Shown one piece after another: positions 1-21,789 of a stretch of DNA of 64,000 nt. The notes below the pieces were generated by a model. That model was not told the origin of the DNA. It worked only from the letters and a program-made list of their open reading frames with translations, and made no database searches. How positions within the stretch are numbered: the stretch's first letter is position 1; the number at the start of each line of letters is the position of its first letter. Location of the stretch: NCBI RefSeq assembly GCF_052324685.1, contig NC_135212.1, forward strand, positions 12,449,657 to 12,513,656. The letters run 5' to 3'. This DNA comes from Brachyhypopomus gauderio. Taxonomy: Eukaryota; Chordata; Actinopteri; Gymnotiformes; Hypopomidae. The position numbers were made by a program, and so were the translations under genes.

Positions 1-229
1 GACCATCATATAGTCACATGACTGCTTAACAATTAAAAGAAAATATACCAAGACATCCTTACCTTGCTAAGAAAACAATGCTCCCTCTGGTATTTCAATA
101 AAAGGTCTCAATTTTAACTGATACTACTCAGTTGAAAATGTAAACATAATTCTATTTTAGCTATAATTTAGTTATTTAGAACCTATAGTTATTTTGTAAT
201 TTATTGACTATGAAAAAAATTACACATAT

Positions 230-230
<1 letters not shown>

Positions 231-316
<86 letters not shown>
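231..316. repeat. (CT)n-(CA)n compound microsatellite
   Basis: A pure CT tract changes directly into a pure CA tract. This is ordinary fish simple sequence. It creates a spurious minus-strand open frame rich in Cys-Val. Confidence 0.95.
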
Positions 317-319
<3 letters not shown>

Positions 320-1557
320 ATGCACACATAAATACATAAATCATGGACTGGTTCCTAGCTGGGCTGCCCAATGAGATCAGTGGGAATAAGTGTATAAGCA
401 AGGACAATAAACAAAGATCATTCAAAAGAAAAGGCAGAATTTCCTTTTCCATGTAAAGGTGTGACCGGTGTGTTTCTGTGTTGTGTAAAGATTATTCGCC
501 ACTTTGTAGGCGATCTTCTTTTATTGGATCAGCCACTCCTGTTAGTACAAGTACATAGAACAATGCTGAAAAACTCACTCCAGCACTGTAAAAGCATAAC
601 GGAAGAAAAGTGAGTGAAGCACAAATAATAGATTTGTGAAACATTTCCCCATCACCACCATAACTGAAATAAAATGGGTGGATAACAAATAGTGACATAC
701 CTCTCCCACGATATTAAAATGAAAAGGGGAGAGTTAAAATGGGTGGTCGCTATTTATACTTGGGGGGGAAACACCACAAAAGAAGAAAACAGAAAGGGGA
801 GGAGTCTGGATCTCACATATTCACAACTAGATAAACAGATAAACAAATACAGTACATTTTTGTGTAATTATACACAGGTGACAGACCAACCTGGTTACAA
901 AGGAAATGCATTTACTTAACACAAACACACACTACACTGCACACTGCAAACAAACTGAAACCAAATTCACAAATTAAACATCAGTAACAGCAGAAATATG
1001 TTATCAGCACAACCTACATTAGTCAGCATCAGCTCCAGTCCCAGTGGTGTGGGAACAGGAAGCTCAATCTCTTCAAGTCTTACTTTGCTATTTCCACCAT
1101 GGGGACTTGCCTACCTAACTAGTTTAAATATATAGCTTTTCATAACATCACCAAAAACTGAGAAAGTCACGAACAAGCACACATGCTGTATGTTTTCAGC
1201 ATCCACAGTGCTTCAACTCACACTTGCAAACTTGATGAAGGCACCTATAGTGTACCCTGGAATCGCCACTATATTTCAGTTATACATTTGTTATTCTTTG
1301 TAGACCACCTTTACTCATGCGGTACTGTACTGTATCTCAGATAACAGAAAGTAAAGAAATATAGATTTAGAAGATTTGGACATATAGGAATCAATTTAAC
1401 TCTGTTTCCATGGTGGATATGCAGTACTGACTCTATACTGCTTTGAAGATCTTTGATTCCTTCAAGTTGCCTTAGTTGTAAGGTGTTTTGGATAAAAGAA
1501 TATCACATGAGCTATGAGATGTCAAGGTTAATTTTAATCAATATAAATGATTAGTTG

Positions 1558-1596
1558 CATAATTTAGAAACATATATGTTATGTTTCTAAATTATG
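1558..1596. repeat. Perfect 17-bp inverted repeat with 5-bp loop
   Basis: The left arm at 1,558-1,574 and the right arm at 1,580-1,596 are exact reverse complements around the loop TATGT. The palindrome is AT-rich. It could form a hairpin, or be the folded remnant of a short inverted-repeat transposon; no target-site duplication was recognised. Confidence 0.75.
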
Positions 1597-2597
1597 GTTT
1601 TCCTTGTATTATATGTACAATTTTGCATTATATGCAAAGTAGCTCAAAATTATAGTGGGCAGAGCTGAGTGTTTCTCAAATGTAGTAATAACTGGAAAAA
1701 ATAATTTTGTCTGTATGACATACAGTGTAGGAGTTATGGACTGGAACACATTTGGGTACATTATAGCGCCACCTGTAGTCTGATCTGTTGGCAGCAGCAC
1801 TACATAATGTTGGGACCACTCACCCCAAATCTTAACATGATCATGCACAGCATGATTCATTATATATAAATCCCATCTAGCTCTGGATCTCTGTCTTAGT
1901 GTTATATTTTTCCACAAAACCAAAAGGAATCTTGAAGTCATTCTGGGTACAGTTGCACCTGCTCACCTGTGGTGGCATCTCCTACTTCTTGGTCGGCATC
2001 TGACAAAACTCCACAGGCAGCTGTGGTATTATAAGAATTTGTTAGCTGAGACAAATGAAGTGATCAGTGCCTCTTCTGCTTTGGAGAGAAGGTCATGCAG
2101 TGTATGATTAGATTGCTCACATTGACCTTGTAGATGGTAGCAGGTGGGATATCCTATAAATACAGACACAATTTCTTTACGTACTTATCCATATATGTTA
2201 GGAAAAGCATGATCATAATAAGTGCAGGGTGTGTTATATCGCCTGCTGCCTGTGGTTATAGTGAAATCTGTCCTTGATTTTTCTTTTACACCAATAAGGT
2301 ATTAGTCTAATGTTTTATAATATTTCATAAGCCCACATCATTAACACAATACAACCAAAATCAGGAGTATAATATCAGTACGGCCTCATGCCAAAATAAA
2401 TAACAAAACAATCTAAATAGATTCCCCAAAACTAACTTCATTAAACTTAACTATCTAGAGGCACAGGTCATTTCTCCCTGTAGCTATCAGACTAAATGCC
2501 TTCAGAACTGCTTTTTTTGTACTAGTCATACTCTTTTTTAAATGTTTTTTACACAAAGACCACATCATTTGGTTCTACTATAGATACTTAAATCTGT

Positions 2598-2644
2598 ATA
2601 TATATACATATATATATATATAAATACACACACACATACACACA

Positions 2645-2697
<53 letters not shown>

Positions 2698-2700
2698 ACA
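2598..2700. repeat. (TA)n-(CA)n microsatellite
   Basis: A short TA tract is followed by a roughly 75-bp CA tract with scattered TA interruptions. It has no coding value. Confidence 0.9.
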
Positions 2701-3115
2701 GGTACACATACACTCACTTGTAAGAAAAGTCATCTTTCTCAACTTGATGAAGAATGACAAATCTGTATTACAATAACAGCAGTAGTGGAGTACACGAATG
2801 CTTCTGCTGAGCTGACTGAGCACCTCACCTTACACCCATCTGAAAACACCACCTCCCACCTGAAGCTCCACCTGTGGAGGATGTGATGTCAGGTGTCTAT
2901 GACCGCTGTTACCATGGTCCATTTTAACCACGGTGAATGAAAAGTTCTATCGTCTGCATGTCTAGCCCAGTTCCCTTTGTGTATGTTGATTGTTGATCAC
3001 TCACTATCAGAATCTCTTTAAGCTGATCACGTCTTCTGCTGACACAGTCAGAGCTGTCAGAACTCTTTGGTTTGGACCTTTTATCATGATAATAATGTAA
3101 ATGTAGATGTAGGTG

Positions 3116-3160
3116 ATGTAGATCATTATCATTATCTTTTATTATGATAATGATCTACAT
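3116..3160. repeat. Perfect 17-bp inverted repeat with 11-bp loop
   Basis: The arms at 3,116-3,132 and 3,144-3,160 are exact reverse complements, starting ATGTAGATC and ending GATCTACAT. It is a stem-loop-forming AT-rich element in the intergenic spacer; function is unknown. Confidence 0.75.
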
Positions 3161-6002
3161 ACTTCTTATATGTATGTGGGACCCTTATAAATTATTGTTA
3201 TATGTAGATATATTTGTTGTGTAGTATTTCTGAGCAATAATTTAGTATTATATTTTTATTATGTCCACTTATCACACTCTAATTTCCATTTGGGGACTAA
3301 TAGGGAAATTAGTGTTATCTTAATCAACAGTGCTTGCTGCAGCTCATTGGCTGGTAAACCCACCAATCACATAATCACAACAAATGACAGCCATAAATTG
3401 CAATTCCACTCAATCACAGTAGATTACTGTTTACACACTGCAAATAAACTCATGTGAGAAAGCTGACCATCAGCTCCAGTGTGAGGGGGGAATGGTTTGA
3501 TAGAGACACGTGAGACTCAGAGCTCACGTGTATCTCCTTTAACTATAACCATAAAAGAGACGACACGCTTACAACGTTAAAATAAAATGTATCCCACTAC
3601 TTAATGGCTGTAATTGTTCACTAAATGTTGAAAGTATTTGTACATGTGATTGTTTATAATTTATAATTTATCTGGCATAAAAGAAAATAGGTGACATTGT
3701 GTTGCACTACTGCGAGAAGTTCAGCTTGTCATGTAATCGCGTCTTTGCTGAGTAGAACAACCACTAGCATTGGTTGATTGTAATTAAAGGGGATTGAATC
3801 TTACCAATGGGGTGTTACATAAAAATAAATAACGGATCACTCCTGGATCAGGCTGTGTGAGCACGATTACTCCTTTCTGACCCCATTTTTATAATTTTAA
3901 CAAAATGTTCCCCGATCATTAACCAGAAACATCATATTCATCAAGTCTGACTATCCTTGAGATTTTTATGTCTATACACAGATAGTCTTCAAGCCATTAT
4001 CCCATAAATACTACACATCTATGTATGATGGTGCCTTGCTATATAACTGTAGGTCTGGGAGATGTTTTTATTTATTAGAGTCATGTCCTTGCTTGCATGT
4101 CTAGTGGAACATATAAATCTTAGTGGTATGTGGGGATATAAAACCAATGAAAGAGGCAATTTTCTCACAACCTGAAGTCCTGCTACAGGCACTGCTGTAG
4201 GTGAGACCCACACACAGGTCTGTATGGAAACATTTTCAAAGCTTTTTTACAAGTCAATACCAACTGTAGTATTTCAGGTTTAAATTATCTAGAAGGCACT
4301 CTTTCCAACTTTTAATATTTATTATAATCATTTTTGTAATAACAATAAAAATATAAAATGTATAATATTTATTTAATTTTAATAAGTTGAGGTTCAGTGA
4401 TCTTTCTTATCATAAGGACTGATAGGGCAACCTGAAAGTATAATTTAATAAAAGTCTAGTATTTATTGGTTTAAATGGGTACGTGGTTAAATCATTTGCT
4501 CTGTCTCCACAGACACAAAAAGGAATAGTCCAAGAATGACCTCGCTGGTTAAATAATGTTATCAAAATGGCACGCTGGCTATTGACTGGCCTGTGTTTAG
4601 TTCAAGCAGCGGTCACCTGGTATTGGAACATATATTCAAACCTCCAATATTCCACAGCTAAATCAATAGATATAAGTCTTAATTTAGTCTTTAGTTTAAC
4701 ATTCATTTTCAAATCTAAATGTATGGATATAAGTGTTAAATAAGAATTTAGTTATAATTCTTGGATGCGAGTTGTGATGAAAACCATCTAATGCTGTGAG
4801 ATGCAGGTGAGAAAGGCGATTTGTTGGGTCTCAGGTGTTTCCATGTTTGATTGCACAACTTCTAAATATTTGTCATCAGGCCAGCTTGTAAGTGACTTTG
4901 TAATTCCAGGGAAGTGTATAAGGTGTATTTGGGAATGATTCAGCCTGTTCAACATCCCCTTCTTCAGCCATATCAAACTATTATGAGGAGTTGATTATGT
5001 CTTAGCAAGCAGACAGGGAACCTTGGTGAATATTTTTTCAACAGGACCTTGAGAGATGTTGAAAACTAGCGACTACGAATTAAAGGATTTCTTTAAAATG
5101 TACACCAATGGCTTTAGTTTTAGCCAGTGGTTAAACAGAGACCAGTGGTTTTAACACCTGTTTGTCCAGAGCGCACACTGATAATGATACAGTCTACAAG
5201 TAGTGGAAGAAAACATTAAATAATACTAAAGTTCTCTCCAGTATTTGATAGTCTGCGATTTATAAAACGCTGCACAGTACAAGTATGAAGATTTTAATTA
5301 TCAAAACACCTGCTGCCAAAGGGTGTGTGGTGGTTCCTCTCTGATCTTTTTAAATCCTTTGTGAAACTGTCAGGTTCTCAGTGGTCTTCTGATATTACAT
5401 CGAGACAAAAGAGCTTGAGCATGGCTCACAGCCCACCTGATATTAGTTTGAAGCAAACAGGAATGCGTGCAGGTGATGTGCCTAATAATTTTATAATATA
5501 AAATTTATAATTTTAAGTGCGAAGTTATGTCATATAACTGGAGACTTTTAATCTTGTAGGATTTTGGAGTGGGAACATAACAGAGCGACCGTTGTGCTAA
5601 ATATTAATACTTATAACACTGTAACATGTAACAGGTGTTATATTCCCAACTTACCTTAACTCAATCTTTTGCTCTGACTTTGTGGTGAAATCATGTATAA
5701 ATGTCATGTGATGAACATATGCATAAAATTATGTCGCGTTTGGCTCTGTGGAGTAGGGTACCTTGACAGGTCTATATGAAAAACGCATAAAATGAATTGC
5801 CTTGTCAACGCCTAGAATGACGCGTGGCGGTGAGTCAGCTGAGCGATAAAGGTTATAGGCAGGTGTAGTCAGCGCGTCTGAACGGAACATTACTGCAGCC
5901 TGCACAAAAACGCAGTTACAGATGGACTTCAGGGTGCTACACATCCATGACTTCAACGAGCTTAACTTGTCCTTCAATGGCTTATTTTTTCAACACAGTA
6001 AA

Positions 6003-8655
6003 ATGAGTGTTAAGGATGACCCGGAGAGCGCGGGGGTCCAGATATCCACTGTGCACGCGGGAGTGCACGCGGGAGCGCACGCGGGACTGCACGGGCTGAC
6101 GGGGCAGCGCTCGGCCAGCATCGCCTTGTCCTCCGGGGGCGTTTGGCAGGACAAGAGCAGTAGCTGGAGTTGGATGCTCTCCGGGTTCCTCCTGATGAAC
6201 GTGGTGATCTTGGGCTGCGCGCTGGTGAGCGGCAGCGTCTTTAACGCACTGCAGGTCACCAGCGACCACGTGCAGTTCTTCCTCATCGCCCTCATGATTC
6301 CCACCGTCGTCTGGATGATCTTTTACAAAGTTTGCACGTTCCGGGAGGACGAGGCTGTTCTCTACAAAGACGTCCATGCCGGACCCGTATGGCTTAGAGG
6401 TGGGAATATGTTTCCAGCACCACTTTCCAGTTTAGATACCCTAAAGTGCGCGAGAGGTGCACTAAAAACACTAAATACTAAACATGCTAAAACTGATACT
6501 AGATGTAAAACACTACATTATTTATCATATTCAGAAAAACAGTAGGCTACCCTTAAGATTACATTACTGCACAATGGGTATTTTGTCTATTTGTCCATTA
6601 TGCAGAAAATGTTTTTTAGACTTCTGTTATTTAAAAAAATATATTGATCATGATTTTTTATTTAACTAAAACTCACACATCTCCCTTATTTTACTGTACG
6701 TGAACCATGGTGCATGGCTGCTGTAGCCCTGTCTCCACCCACGCTCCACTTCCATGTCTTTCCCAGGTGGCCTGGTGTTATTTGGCGTGTGCAGCCTGAT
6801 CATGGACGTGTTTAAGATCGCTCTCTACGTGGGTTACGCACACTGTGACTCCCCTGTGAAAATCGCCTTCCCAGTTGTGCAAGCCATATTTACTCTGGTG
6901 CAGGTAAACTGACCTCATGCGTACAAACACACCCCATCAACACATAATTCCCTTCTCCATTTTTATGTACGTCTGCCTTTCTTCTGTGTTTCAGACCTAC
7001 TTTCTGTGGCTCCACGCGAGGGACTGCGTTCAGGTCCAGAGAATCATCACTCGGTGAGCGTGCAGATGTACAGTTATTGTAATTAAGAGAACTCTGGTGC
7101 GAGGGACTAGACTTCTCACACTTAACACACACCCTTTGAAAATAGTAGTGAATCTGGACATAAGTGAATTGGTACTATGAGCTGTGATGACACCTCTCTC
7201 TCTCTCTCTCTCACACACACAGCTGTGGGTTAATGCTTTCCTTGGCCACGAACCTCATGGTATGGATGACGGCAGTGACAGATGAATCTCTGCATCAGAC
7301 GGTTTATCCCAGTGGCAATGTCAGCCACTCTTCCCATAGTCTCACAGTTAGAGGTCAGTTTTCCCATTAAGGAATGCTGTAACACTAATTATATTTAATT
7401 GCTAATATGCTCAGCTCAGCATGGCCCTTTAATAAATAGTTCTGTAGTCGGTTGCACATTTGTCTTGCTCTGTATCTGATATCCCATTTTTCCTTTGTGA
7501 TTTCAGCCAGTGCTTCCAATGGAGACAACAACTGTGAGTGTAGCTACCCAGCTTGCAGTATCTTCGAGGATGCATATTACTACCTCTACCCGTTCAACAT
7601 CGAGTACAGCCTGTTCGCCTCGGCCATGGCCTACGTGATGTGGAAGAACGTGGGGCGCGTGGTGGACGACCACCAGCCCCACGAGCACCGGTTCCACCTG
7701 AGAGACGTCCTGGTGGGCCCCGTGGGGGGCCTGGTGGTGCTGGTGGCCGGCCTGGCCACGTTCGTGGTCTACGAGGTGGACGTGGCGTCCGACGAGCAGC
7801 AGAAGAAGGAGGCGGCGCTCACCATCTACTACATCGCCAACATGGTGACCGTGGCGCTCATGACGGGGGTGACGGTGGCCGGATGTGTGATATACCGGCT
7901 GGAGCGGCGGGAGCACGCCCTGGGCAAGAACCCCACCCGCAGCCTGGACGTGGGGCTCCTGATGGGTGCCTCCATGGGCCAGTTCACCGTCTCCTACTTC
8001 ACCATAGTGGCGGTGTTGGCGTTGGGGGTGGACGGTACGGTGAACGCGCTGAACCTGGCTCTGTCCGTGCTGACCGTGGCGGAGCTCCTGGTGCAGAACG
8101 TTTTCATCATCGAGGGGTTGCGGCGGGAGCCCCACCACGAGTCACGCCGCGCCAGCGTCTTCTCCAACCTGCTGGCGTTGCAGGCGCAGGAGGACAGGAG
8201 GTCCAGTGGCGTGCTCACGCCCCGTGGCTCCATCACCGTGACGGCCCACAAACCCCTGCCCTGGAAGAGGAAGCTGCTTAAAGAGATCTCAGCCTTTCTG
8301 CTGCTCTCCAACATCATTGTGAGTATCTTACCTCACAACCATAAATCACCTGACACGGTAGGACCATCCACCTGGTTCTAATGGCAGATATGAAAGATTA
8401 TTCGATCAGTAGTGTATTTATGGGGCTTCACCGTGTAATGGTAGTATGTGTAGGTGTGTAAACCCCTCCCCTTCCGCCCCACAGCTCTGGATCATGCCCG
8501 CGTTTGGAGCACGGCCGCAGTTCGACAACCCCATCGGGACGGATTTCTACCAGTTCAACATGTGGGTGGCCGTGGTCAATGTGGGCCTGCCGTTCGGTAT
8601 CTTCTACAGAATGCACTCTGTGGCCAGTCTCTTTGAGGTGTACCTTAAGTCTTAA
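6003..8655 (+). CDS. otop2: Otopetrin proton channel, probably otopetrin-2; complete, six coding exons
   Basis: Exons are 6003-6399, 6767-6903, 6995-7053, 7223-7353, 7507-8318 and 8485-8655. All introns are GT-AG, the phases join exactly, and the product is 568 residues, as expected for this family. Otopetrins are dimeric proton-selective channels with 12 membrane helices. Visible family marks are HAGPVWLRGGLVLFG at the exon 1-2 join, YLYPFNIEYSLFA near residues 267-279, VMWKNVGR, KNPTRSLDV, and a C-terminal LWIMPAFGARPQF followed by the FYRMHSVASLFEVYL ending. The PFNIEYSLFAS block and hid1 as convergent neighbour favour OTOP2 over OTOP1/OTOP3. ATG 6003 (A at -3) is chosen. An in-frame ATG at 5922 would add 27 residues and cannot be excluded. 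Residues 17-31 form an odd VHAG-type tetrapeptide repeat. Exon 5 is markedly GC-rich at third positions, so long false ORFs appear in its other frames. Confidence 0.93.
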
Positions 8656-9170
8656 GCATATATTACGTAGAATCTATGTATATATTTTATAAAATTTTGG
8701 AACCAATACAATGGATTTGTATAATGTGGGACCATTTAGTTTTTTTTTATTTGGATTTATTGAAGATATACCCCTGGAGAGATTAAGTAATGCAATTAAA
8801 ACAAGTCAATTCTGACCTTTTTTAAAAAAATGACATGTTGCATAGATGTCGTTTGTAAGTAGTCAGAATTAATATTTTTATTTGGTAATTGAATGAACAA
8901 CATTTCATCTGTGTGTGTGTCTGAATACTGTATATTATACTATGTGCACTTAAAATATTTTATAAACTGAACTGTACAATGTGTAACATTGAGGGACAAG
9001 CCTTTGTGCTTCCAGTATGAACATGAACTTTTATTAGATACATAAAGATAAATGATCTTTATGTAATTTCTCTTGACTCAGACTTAATTAATTTGAGTGT
9101 CTGCAATATCGAAACCAGAGAAGACCTCCAGGCACAGAAAATGTGCTATTGACATTAAAGAAATAATTTG
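8656..9170 (+). other. otop2: Probable 3'UTR of otop2
   Basis: AT-rich non-coding sequence follows the otop2 stop. An ATTAAA at 9,153-9,158 is a candidate polyadenylation signal. The true end is not defined by sequence alone. Confidence 0.4.
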
Positions 9171-10432
9171 CAGAACACACTGCTTTTAGACAACGTGACA
9201 CACTGACACAAAAGCACCTGTATTAAAATTCCCAGCATGGGTTATTGACATATTTTATTGTCCCATAAATTATGAGGCAATATTTTTACTCCATGATGAA
9301 ATGTTCCCAGCAGGTATTGGTCACTTCCTTTTTTTTCTTTGAGTTGTGGAGGTTTATTGTGTCAGTACATGTGCTAAAGTTACACCCTACATACTTTCTG
9401 CTGAGGAGTTTTATTATGACTCTACACAAAGCTCAAACCCTGAGGACTGGTGTGTTTGATTTTGAAGCATACAAAATTAGAGTCAATCTATATAAAAAAA
9501 AATCACAGTTCTGATATTTTTTTTAAAGTTCATTATAGTTTATATATACTTTTAACATCGAGACAAAATTTCTGCTTTAAACACTGAGCACAGTATATAC
9601 AGTAGGTCATCTCATTAGCAAAATTGATATGCGGAGAAAAATAGTAATGTTGGTTCACCATAAACAATTCTTATTTAACACAAAGCGAAACAACAACTGG
9701 CTAAATTACTATTAGTTTATACAGCTGAATACTGAGTCAACACGTAGACTGCTGTCAGAGATACTTATTTGGCTTTTCAGGGTTCCATTTCTCTGACATT
9801 ATCTGCAAGAGCTAAAGCCACAATCAGGATTAAATGGTACGCTAACAATCAGAGAAAGAGAAAGCTGCAGTTATACTGCCCTCTGGTGGCCGTTGTGTGG
9901 CAACACAGTCACTGCCAACAGTCACGCTAGCCTACGAGTGCCATTCAATAGTACTCAGTACCATCAGATTTTCAAATATTCTTCTCATCAAATATATAAT
10001 GTACGTTTGATAAACAACATTAACTCATACCATACGCAACTCATTCATACATCCACAGTGACAGATTGTTTCATGACTTAGTGGTCTAAGCTGTTAGACA
10101 TTCCATGATCTTATCAAAACAGCATAAGGGCAGAGTTATATTTAGAAACCTTATCATTTGTACACCATCCATTCCCACAGTCCACTCATGGGAGCACAGA
10201 GAGGTACGGCCACTGTTACAGAGAACCAATGTCACTGAACCCGAGTCCAGGGAAAGAACTGCTCCTTTCTTTATACTAGAATGAACTAATGAGAATTAAG
10301 AGAAAGGAAGCAGCATTCTGATGATGCAGGTTAAATATTTTACACTAAGTGGTTGCCAGTGTGGCCATAAATCACCATCCAGCCGTTCTTTCCTCGTTCA
10401 GTCAGTGATGGGCAGATCAAGACTCCGACCAT
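9171..10432. other. Convergent spacer between otop2 and hid1, with hid1 3'UTR
   Basis: No coding exon is seen. Part must be the hid1 3'UTR, read on the minus strand from 10,432 downward. Plus-strand TTTATT copies near 9,250 and 9,352 read as AATAAA on the hid1 strand and are candidate polyadenylation signals. A CTCF-like site lies at 9,877-9,890. Confidence 0.5.
9877..9890 (-). promoter_or_regulatory. CTCF-like motif between convergent 3' ends
   Basis: The plus strand reads TGCCCTCTGGTGGC; its reverse complement, GCCACCAGAGGGCA, fits the vertebrate CTCF core (CCACCAGRKGGCR). The site lies between the ends of two convergent genes, a position where insulators are plausible. Occupancy cannot be judged from sequence. 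Confidence 0.5.
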
Positions 10433-20180
<9,748 letters not shown>

Positions 20181-20846
20181 TTTGGTAAATATTCCTAATA
20201 TGATCGGTGCTGTTTCCGAGGACCCAGTCCAATCCCCTGCACCTCCTGCTAGGGTGGTGTCATCTGCGCAGGCGGTGATGGTGCACTGGACTACACGCTT
20301 CCGGCTTCCGAGCCCAACACAGTGTTGCTCGGTTACTCTGGGTTGGGTTTACACTCGGCTGTGTGGATATAAGCTCACAGCACACATTACTCAGGGGGAA
20401 ACATACTGGAGTCTGATAAAAAAAATACAGTTATCAGACCAGAAATGTTTTAGATACTGGTTTTGTAGACTGTCGTTGCACTGAAAATGACCAGATGTTA
20501 TTATTATAATAATGTATAATGAAACAAAGTATTTTGTTTCAAAACCGTCTAAAAAAATTTAAGGATTACATAAAATACTCAACCTGTAAAAATACGCAAA
20601 TACGCCTCCTATAGGCCTACATTTACTCAGTTAATTAAGCCTAAAACAGTTATAAAGGTAAGTTTTGATCTCTGCTGTTAAATTAAAAGGCATAACCTAG
20701 GCTATATAAGGACGAAACATTGTTTTTTTTTTAGAAATTAGAAATCTGTCTCAAAGTTTCCAAAGAAACAGAACGTTTTGAACAGAGCAAAATGCTTCCA
20801 CATCTGATTAATGACTGTATTTCCCATTACCTGGAATCTTCTTCAG

Positions 20847-20889
<43 letters not shown>

Positions 20890-21670
20890 TATTTATTATA
20901 TAGGCTACAATTTAAAAATTGCAGTGCACAAAGTTTTATATATAATATGTAGACCGAATCACAAGAGGGTGTGTGATTAATTATATTATTATATACACTT
21001 TATTATTTATTACACACACTATTATATACACTTTAGGTTAAAACATATAATGTCGCATCTTCACAGTAGATCAGTTACCTGAACACCGGAAACTACCAGC
21101 ACACTGTGACGTGCCACGCGATGGCGTTCGACCCCACGCATGCGCACTTCCATGTAAATAACAGCAATAGCTGGTGGATACTAGCTAGCCAGACTCGCCT
21201 AAATGAGACGAGTAACGGGTGGAAGTTTCTAGCTAGTGAAGTCATTTGTGAAATGTCAGTGCAAGAATATTATTTTGAAGAACGGCTATCGTCACCGCAT
21301 CGTAAATCAGCCCATTATATCTTGTGTTTTACAACTTCAGAGTGTTAGCCACAGCGCTACGTGCTCCCGGGACGGTTGTGGCTAGGATGACGGTCGGACA
21401 AGCTCGCGAGCTGAAGCGCGCACTGCTCAGATAGCTGCTTAGCCAGTTAGCCGCCTAGCTACCTGTCAGGGCGGCCCGTGCTCACGTTTAAAGGTTCTCA
21501 TAATTATCAAAAAGGTAAAAAAAAAGGAACGTAGATGAGTATAAAGTGTTTGGTTTGCTGGCTGGTGTGACAAGTTCGGCGCGGCTAACCTGGCTAACCG
21601 TGAGCTAGCCTAGCTAGCATTAGCTGTGGTGCTAAAGTGACGTTTGGGTTTGTTGTTCTTGTGCTTGCAG
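20181..21670. promoter_or_regulatory. Head-to-head promoter spacer of hid1 (-) and fam104a (+)
   Basis: The start codons of hid1 and fam104a face away from each other across about 1.6 kb. Near hid1 there is a CCAAT box (20,229-20,233). Near fam104a an NRF1-like palindrome (ACGCATGCGCAC, about 21,135-21,147) lies beside ATGGCG, and the region 21,350-21,480 is CpG-rich. A (GT)n run lies at 20,851-20,887. A fam104a non-coding first exon probably ends at a donor AAAAAG|GTAAAA (21,514) and joins an acceptor at 21,670. Whether the two genes share regulation is inference. Confidence 0.55.
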
Positions 21671-21789
21671 CGTTGGGACAGACAGGGCGGCCTGTGGCTG
21701 CTTTAAACCACCAGAGCTGCTTAGGAAAGGCCACAATCACTCATCCTACACGGAGTTATCCACTGTGCCGCTATGTTATCTGAAAACAG
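21671..21789 (+). other. fam104a: fam104a exon with 5'UTR and start codon
   Basis: A good acceptor (GTGCTTGCAG) ends at 21,670. The exon runs to the donor after MLSENR's AG at 21,789. Its first 102 bases are untranslated; the ATG is at 21,773. Confidence 0.65.

Larger units (their letters stand above)
1..5900. other. AT-rich intergenic spacer upstream of otop2
   Basis: I see no supported gene here. Open frames are short and lack splice-site context or recognisable protein motifs. The stretch holds simple repeats (about 230-316 and 2,598-2,700), two inverted repeats (1,558-1,596 and 3,116-3,160), a CTCF-like motif near 1,764-1,780, and two CACGTG E-boxes about 30 bp apart near 3,507-3,530. 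Transcription of otop2 should begin close to the right edge, but no TATA or initiator can be assigned with confidence. Confidence 0.6.

Noticed and set aside
1609-1941. 110-residue minus-strand ORF
   Set aside because: No recognised motif, no repeat or transposase signature, and no regulatory or splice context.
7503-8281. 211-residue antisense and 242-residue alternative-frame ORFs over otop2 exon 5
   Set aside because: They are shadows of a GC-rich exon with strong GC3 bias; the otopetrin frame is conserved and joined by correct splice phases.
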